DNA of 64,000 nt, taken from the NCBI GenBank assembly GCA_907164885.2, contig OU015491.1:116030288-116094287 (forward strand), in the 5' to 3' direction. The notes beneath the pieces are model-generated. The model ran no database searches. It was not told the origin of the DNA and worked only from the letters and a program-made list of their open reading frames with translations. The stretch comes from Dolomedes plantarius (Eukaryota; Arthropoda; Arachnida; Araneae; Dolomedidae). The position numbers and the translations under genes were made by a program. This document shows, piece after piece, positions 59,901 to 64,000 of the stretch; position 1 is the first letter of the stretch; the number at the start of each line of letters is the position of its first letter.

Positions 59901-62399
59901 AACGGAAAAAACGCAACGGAAACGCTATGTGAACAGGCCCTTACCTCGTATACTGTTCCATCTTCTGAAAAAGGGTGCTTAAGGTTTTTACACTTGGAAC
60001 GTATCTGATTGCGTTTAGAAGTCTAGCAGTAATAAAACATTTCCATATAAACGTATTTCATTATTGACTTGAATGTTTTCATAAAAATTAAGTTTCGAGA
60101 AATGTACAATAATGTCTTGAAAACTTTTTTTAAATTTATTTGATAAATGCTGTATTAAGAGGAACGTTAAATGTTTTGTACAATCAGATGCAATATTTTT
60201 GGGATTAGATTTTTTTTCATTCACTTACCTTTCTCTTAAAAGCTCTCAAGTTATGAGCAATGCAGTGCATAAATTAGACATTTTATTAGTTACTTTAGAA
60301 TATTTTTTTACTTCGTGAGCTACGTATAGAACAAAATTTAATAATATAAAAGTAAAAAAAGGGGTCTTACATAACATTCTTTCATCTTATATATTATTCT
60401 TTTAAGTGATTCTGCATACAGTAAAACCTCGTTTATCCAGACTAACTGGGACCATAGACAACCCGGACAATAGAAACTCCGGATAATCCGGGTAATATGG
60501 GTAATAAACAAAACAAAATCCTTAAATAACCAGACCGTTAATTACGATAAAAAACTATGTTTTGTAACAAAATTACATAGTAGTGTTTACAAGACATAAA
60601 AAATATATATAAATAAGTTTTCGCATCATTTCTTAACAATGAAATGGTAACTCTAGTTAAGCCGTCTTAAACTCAACAAAAAGCATTTTATTACCATAAT
60701 TTTTTGTACAATCTATGCAGGAACTGTTCATTGAATCAAACTAAAAAGCGAATATTCGGCGTACTTGTAGTTACGTTCTTGCTATAATGGTTAATAGTTA
60801 TTATCTAATGTGAACATTAAATAAAAATAATTACAAGATAAAAAGAACTTTTTATATATTACCTTTTTAAATTTTCTGTTGAATCATATAAACTTGACAA
60901 TTCTATGTATTAATAAATACTTTTTAAAAAAAAGTTTTGATGAATTATCCCATCAACTTGAAAGAAAATGATCAGCCTGCACTGTGCACGAAAAGCAAGG
61001 ATATACCGTGAACCAAGAAAGTTCTGTACCTCGGAAAACTCTTCGTCAAGGACAGGCTTACGTTGCATTAAGCCGAGTTAGAACCTTCGAAGGACTGCAC
61101 ATCGAAGAGTTTAATTGCTCCAAACTTACTGGAAAGACCTCTTATTTCGCCAAATCACAAATTTAATATTTTCCTATTTAATTATTTTTATTTTTCTCTC
61201 CTTTTCTCTCTTAATTGCACAAACCTTCACTTAATTATTCTGATTCACTTTCTTTTATTTAATTTTAATCACTTTTTAGTCGCTTCCACTATCCACAGAC
61301 TTTTCAAACTGCCAACATTTATAATTTTTTTTAAATTTTTCGCACAATATTTTTGTAAACAAACTAAATTCAAATGTATTCTGTTTTCAAAATCGTCAAA
61401 CGCCGTTACGCAAAAGTGCAAGCATTGAATTCGATCGAAGCGCCACCTTGTGGATTTTTCTGCTTAAAGATAGCTAGAAGTATTAAAAGAATGCATTGTC
61501 ATCGTGTTCTGGGCTATTCTAAAAGTTTCAAATGTCTAGCTAATCAGGGAGTTAGTTAAAAATCGATTGTAAGATTTGTACTGGACAAACAAGAAAGCGA
61601 GTTAATAAAAACGTGGTAATAATGTCTACAAATCTATGCGGGAGATTATCCGGAGATCCGGATCAACGAGAGCCGGATAAGCGATGTTATACTGTATCTT
61701 GATATTTTTTTTAACCGTAGGGTGGTAGCGGGTTGGGCTTCGAGCTGGGGATTCTCAGATCAAATTTCGACGGACACCACCTTCGAGTCTATGCCAGATA
61801 TGGACACCTTAAATCCGTTAATTGGAAAGTCCTTCCACGAAGTCATTGGTTGGGGGAAGGTGCGATCCCCCCAGACGTCGCTCCATCGAAATTGAGTTTA
61901 CACCAAGAGAGCAACATTAACTCACTTGTGGGGTGCTCCCAGATAAAACGTATTTAGCAATTTTCCCGATCTGTGCGAAAGTCTATGCATTAGCAAAAAA
62001 AAATTTTTTTTTTAAATATATGACGGCCATGCATTAGGCATTTGACAAAGCTAACATTAAGAGGGGAAAAAAGCCATAATCAATCGCCTAACATGTGACA
62101 GCAAACTTTTCGACGCACAGTTATTTGAAAGCTTGCCCTTCGATTCAGATTTTACCCTTCCCAAGTTAGTTCCCCCATTAATATTACTTTCTCGTTGCAA
62201 CATCAGAATTTGACGTGTGATAACCGTAAGCGTAATTCAAAAGAAAAATATCGCATCAAAATTTTAACAGCTTAAGACAAAATTCTAGTAAATATTCAGG
62301 AATGCTTGGATGCAGAAAAATAGTAATCTAATAAAAACAAAAACTCACCCCTTCTTCTATGATCAAAAGAAGTAAGAAAGCGAAAACAAAAACCTTCAT
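47893..62399 (-). CDS. Copy C: intact 11-cysteine colipase-fold (MIT-like) secreted peptide gene
   Basis: Four minus-strand exons: 62399-62349 (51 nt), 49856-49757 (100 nt), 48372-48278 (95 nt), 47919-47893 (27 nt, TGA). All joins keep frame, giving 90 residues. Exon 1 encodes an N-terminal signal peptide: Met-Lys then a Phe/Val/Leu/Ile core. The mature part has 11 cysteines, C-x3-C-x5-C-x3-CC-x9-C-x10-C-x14-C-x-C-x5-C-x6-C. Cysteines 2-11 fit the five-disulphide colipase/prokineticin (AVIT) fold shared by spider MIT-like peptides. Donors (GTGAGT, GTAAGT, GTAAGA) and acceptors (TTAG, TCAG, TCAG) are consensus. A TATA box lies about 90 nt upstream and AATAAA at 47775-47770. Intron 1 is 12.5 kb of nested transposons; intron 2 holds a Tc1 fragment. 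Likely role: secreted ligand or venom component; the target is unknown. Expression through the enlarged intron is unproven. Confidence 0.72.
48278..48372 (-). CDS. Copy C exon 3 (cysteines 7-10)
   Basis: 95 nt. Contains the C-Y-C motif typical of the fold. Acceptor ACTTTCAG, donor GTAAGATT. One codon longer than copy B. Confidence 0.75.
48988..49299 (-). pseudogene. Tc1-like transposase N-terminal fragment in copy C intron 2
   Basis: The minus-strand frame contains LKEIGWSNRRIALHLDRSD and TIRRCWQEWVNHCRTQR, the paired helix-turn-helix DNA-binding region of Tc1 transposases. Then an arginine-rich linker is followed by loss of frame. No DDE domain. Copy B lacks this insertion: homology between the two introns is broken at about 49010 and resumes near 49605. 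Confidence 0.65.
49010..49600 (-). mobile_element. Truncated Tc1-like element insertion
   Basis: Defined by comparison of intron 2 in copies B and C. It ends near a long T tract and a G tract (49540-49580). Confidence 0.5.
49757..49856 (-). CDS. Copy C exon 2 (first six cysteines)
   Basis: 100 nt, phase 0 to phase 1. Contains cysteines 1-6 including the adjacent CC pair. Acceptor CTTTTAG, donor GTAAGT. Same length as copy B exon 2. Confidence 0.75.
51289..56379 (-). pseudogene. Helitron RepHel protein with OTU domain, multiply broken
   Basis: Coding order on the minus strand: Lys/Arg/Gln-rich N-terminus (from 56379); OTU-type protease (GDGSCLFSAIS near 55820, GHYDAL near 55455); Helitron-like N region (55580-54603); FPPLFPHGDLG (54590); RPDFFITMTCNPRWPEI (54190); Rep HUH region; two-Tyr Rep motif in KYIHKYIHKGHD (53520); then a PIF1-type helicase with GPGGSAKT, VVIWDEASKIPRKAL, GGDFRQVLPVV and the C-terminal SQGQTF...LYVALSR motifs. 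Rep normally nicks and rejoins DNA and the helicase unwinds it. At least eight frame breaks occur. The HUH motif reads P-Y-A-H, with Tyr for the first His, and Walker A has Ala for the conserved Gly. It is inactive. Confidence 0.8.
56005..56205. repeat. 51-bp (17-codon) tandem repeats in the Helitron N-terminal region
   Basis: The motif GACATRTTTTCTG starts at 56005, 56056, 56107 and 56159, spacing 51, 51 and 52 bp. On the minus strand this encodes a repeated T/S-E-N-M-S-E/Q-I-R-L-x-x-K pattern. Confidence 0.8.
56380..57090. other. AT-rich Helitron spacer with a 160-bp tandem duplication
   Basis: No coding sequence. Two adjacent copies of about 160 bp (56588-56747, 56748-56905), each starting GTTAAGCTGTAGTAAATTAA and containing CTTTCAAGAACAGCAAAACA, differ at a few sites. 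Confidence 0.8.
58640..59663 (-). pseudogene. mariner transposase, frameshifted
   Basis: The N-terminal part reads LNQEECLQRLQSAYGNEAPS, TVLRGFTEFRRDR and ICIGSAAIHKIIHEEL (helix-turn-helix region). It then reads VCRWVPQSLTEHQKAKRV, the linker before the catalytic core. SDETYIHYLD near 59130 gives the first catalytic Asp, LHHDNSSSH-like sequence near 58880 the second, and YSPDHD near 58785 the third (DD34D type). Frameshifts near 59545, 58890 and 58800 and several stops inactivate it. Length agrees with a normal ~340-residue mariner protein. Confidence 0.75.
59740..59940. mobile_element. MITE, GGGCCTGTTCACA family, nested in the mariner end
   Basis: 201 bp with long TIRs and TTA at 59737-59739 and 59941-59943. 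It interrupts the mariner terminal repeat (AGTG-TTA | TTA-CCTCG), so it inserted later. Confidence 0.85.
60419..61694. mobile_element. pogo/Tigger-like TIR element carrying a helicase fragment
   Basis: TIRs CAGTAAAACCTCGTTTATCC and, from the other side, CAGTATAACATCGCTTATCC match at 17 of 20 positions. Both flanks are TA (60417-60418, 61695-61696), the Tc1/mariner/pogo target duplication. No pogo transposase is seen; a PIF1-like helicase C-terminus sits inside. Confidence 0.7.
60972..61166 (+). pseudogene. PIF1-like helicase C-terminal fragment
   Basis: The frame reads ACTVHEKQGYTV, then GQAYVALSRVRTFEGLHIEE and FNCSKLTGK, helicase motifs V-VI of PIF1/Helitron helicases. Only about 60 residues, no ATPase core. 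It is unlike the helicase at 51.3-52.5 kb in sequence and lies within pogo-type TIRs. Confidence 0.55.
61720..61960 (+). mobile_element. Possible tRNA-derived SINE
   Basis: The head GGTGGTAGCGGGTTGGGCTT with CTCAGATCAAATTTCGACGG resembles the A/B-box arrangement of the SINE at 3598. It contains GC-richer sequence than its surroundings. No target duplication found. Confidence 0.35.
61961..62348. other. Copy C intron 1, 5' part
   Basis: No coding sequence or known repeat recognised between the SINE-like segment and exon 1. Confidence 0.5.
62349..62399 (-). CDS. Copy C exon 1 (signal peptide)
   Basis: 17 codons from ATG 62399-62397 to donor GTGAGT at 62348. One Lys is followed by a hydrophobic core and two acidic residues. 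Phase 0 at its end matches exon 2. This start is chosen for its position after TATA and 5' UTR conserved in copies A and D. Confidence 0.68.
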
Positions 62400-62445
62400 G
62401 ATCGCAGATTAAGTACACTGGGACTTTCAGGAATATTGGGTGGAT

Positions 62446-62500
62446 ATTCTCTAAAGCTCAGCTTGTAACTGCCATGCATTTATCTGCTCCTTATATATAA
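62446..62500 (-). promoter_or_regulatory. Core promoter and 5' UTR start of copy C
   Basis: TTATATATAAGG at 62500-62489, followed by AGATAAATGCATGGCAGTTA, is conserved with copies A (12.45 kb) and D (17.92 kb). Upstream conservation ends near 62531 at a hAT element. Confidence 0.65.
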
Positions 62501-62531
62501 TTCGTGCAGACCACTCTTTCAAACGTAGTAA

Positions 62532-64000
62532 CAATGTAGAATTATTATAATTATAATTATCAGAGTAAAATGTGAGTGGGTTGTCTTTTAGTTTAAAAAC
62601 AGGAGTTTTGAAATAAATTGCAAGTTCGGGCACTAAACTACCTATGTCAAGTTCCTCCAACAGCTTCTACCCCTTTCTTACACTCCAGTAATCTTCTACC
62701 ATCTTGTGGTGGTCCTCCAAAAAGCATGTTCTGCACAAAATAATGAATGCATACATGTAAATAATATTGTTAAGTTTTCAATTTATTTCGCACAATCTTA
62801 GAAAGATTGGTCTACCTCGAGAAGAAGCTGATGTTGGAGACAATCGTCCGCCCTCAGGATCCGATGATTCACTCTCTTCCTTGATCTCATTGTTAAGCTT
62901 TCTGATCCATGTACCCAATACAGCCTTGTCTTGGGGGTGAAGATTTTTAAACCGTGGATCCAATAGAGATGGCATTGCAAAAAATTGACATTTCTCAATG
63001 CCATAAAATCTCTTGTAGCATTGAGCTAGACCACTTTCTTTAGCTTTTTTAATAGCTCTGAACCGCACGACACTGCATTTATTTTATTACGCATCATTTT
63101 TACTATCGGCATTAACACACGAACTTTTCTCCTGATGCTTGTGTTGTTGCAAGTTCTATACTTTTGAATAATGTAAAAAATTCTTGTAAAAACTCCATGT
63201 CCGTGGCTGAGAGCATCGGCGGAGCCGATTTATTGAATTTAACAATACTTGAAACAACCTCACTCAACAAAAGGAATCTTTCTAACATGTAAAATGTGAA
63301 AATCCACCTTGTCGATACGCTCTGAATCAGCATAAGTTATATATTTTTTTTTCTAAGTTCATCACTTCCGACCACGCTATTTTTGGACGATTTCACAATG
63401 TTTTTCACTCTAACTATAATTGAAACAGCGGTAGGGATTCTATGATTTTTGTGCCATTAAGTTTAGAAAGTGGAGAAAACAGTAGCTGTGCTTTTTTTTC
63501 CAAATGATTCTTCCACTGCACTTAGAATGTTACTTCCCCCATCTGTAACGATAGTTGTAACTTTCTCTAGTGTGAATCTCCATTCTGAGCACGTATCTCT
63601 GAAATGACCAGCCAAATTTTCTAATGGGTGATTTTTATGTGACTCATGAACTCTGACAATTACAGACTGGAGTACCCAATTTTCGGTAAAATAAGTTGTT
63701 ATTCCAAGAAAGCTTCTCGTCCGGTAAGCCTCCGTCCAAATAGTATCTGTTGTGAGATACACATTTGAGACATTGCTCAATCGTTTTTTTAGCATAAATA
63801 ACACTGTTTCGTACTTCTGATCAATTATTGAATCTATTTTTCTTCGTGATAGAACAGTATATAAATACACAGTTACATTTAACAAGTGTTTAAAACTCTC
63901 GTCTTCAATAAATGAAATCAGCTGAGAATCTTTACAAATCATGTAAAGAATAGCTTGAGAAACTTTGCTGTGCATATCTCCACCATCTTTAAAACAAATC
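62532..64000 (-). mobile_element. BED-finger hAT transposon (copy 2, truncated at both sides)
   Basis: Closely similar to 22870-24230. It encodes YLTTDTIWTEAYRTRSFLGI, VTDGGSNILSAVEESFG, SVSTRWIFTFYMLERFLLL, ATTQASGEKFVC and AMPSLLDPRFKNL with stops and shifts. It retains a Ser-rich segment (62800-62920; ESESSDPEGGRLSPTSASSR) deleted in copy 1. Its 3' end is missing: homology begins at 62532, about 30 bp upstream of the copy C TATA box. It continues past the window edge. Confidence 0.75.

Larger units (their letters stand above)
58515..59948 (-). mobile_element. mariner element in copy C intron 1, with nested MITE
   Basis: The ends CGTGAGGATCACACTGAAAT and, on the other side after removing the MITE, CAAAAATTTTAGTGTTACCT are inverted-repeat related. 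Copy B continues uninterrupted across the site (ATTACATG|TATACTG near 22391). It encodes a mariner transposase pseudogene. Confidence 0.7.

Overview
The window is an AT-rich, intron-bearing, transposon-saturated stretch of an arthropod nuclear genome. I infer a spider, because the one recognisable host gene family encodes small secreted 11-cysteine peptides with the colipase-fold (AVIT/prokineticin, spider 'MIT-like') cysteine pattern. The mix of BEL/Pao, Ty3/gypsy, Helitron, hAT, Tc1/mariner, PIF/Harbinger and piggyBac copies also fits. Everything else I can name is mobile DNA or its debris.

Host genes. All lie on the minus strand and look like a tandem family in different states of decay. 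Copy C (47893-62399) has promoter, signal-peptide exon, two cysteine exons and a short last exon, all in frame (273 nt CDS). Its first intron is about 12.5 kb, filled by an inserted Helitron, mariner, MITE, pogo-like element and SINE-like repeat. Copy B (20242-21903) keeps the three downstream exons but has lost the AG acceptor of exon 2 and has no visible exon 1. Copy A (12.3-12.5 kb) is an orphan promoter plus signal exon. Copy D (17.85-17.95 kb) is a promoter remnant cut off by a hAT-like end. B and C are homologous through introns and flanks, so B shows what C looked like before its insertions.

Layout. 1-1852: 5' end of an LTR retrotransposon running off the left edge on the minus strand. 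1947-3269: PIF/Harbinger element. 3.6-8.4 kb: SINE, MITEs, Tc1-like pseudogene, Helitron pieces, small hAT. 8514-12016: hAT element holding a nested Helitron and a nested MITE. 12-20 kb: copies A and D, a second hAT relic, long TA repeats, Helitrons. 20-25 kb: copy B and a BED-finger hAT. 25-32 kb: broken LINEs in both orientations and a piggyBac remnant. 32739-39440: nearly intact Ty3/gypsy-type element with integrase upstream of reverse transcriptase. 40352-46152: BEL/Pao element with two stop codons, apparently inside a TIR element. 47.9-62.4 kb: copy C with a 7.8 kb Helitron (49933-57745) in intron 1. 62.5-64 kb: second copy of the BED-finger hAT, immediately upstream of the copy C promoter.

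Within-window comparison gives empty-versus-filled sites for the big Helitron, a mariner, a Harbinger-like MITE and a piggyBac, so several insertions are supported by the sequence alone. No rRNA, tRNA gene or CRISPR array was seen.
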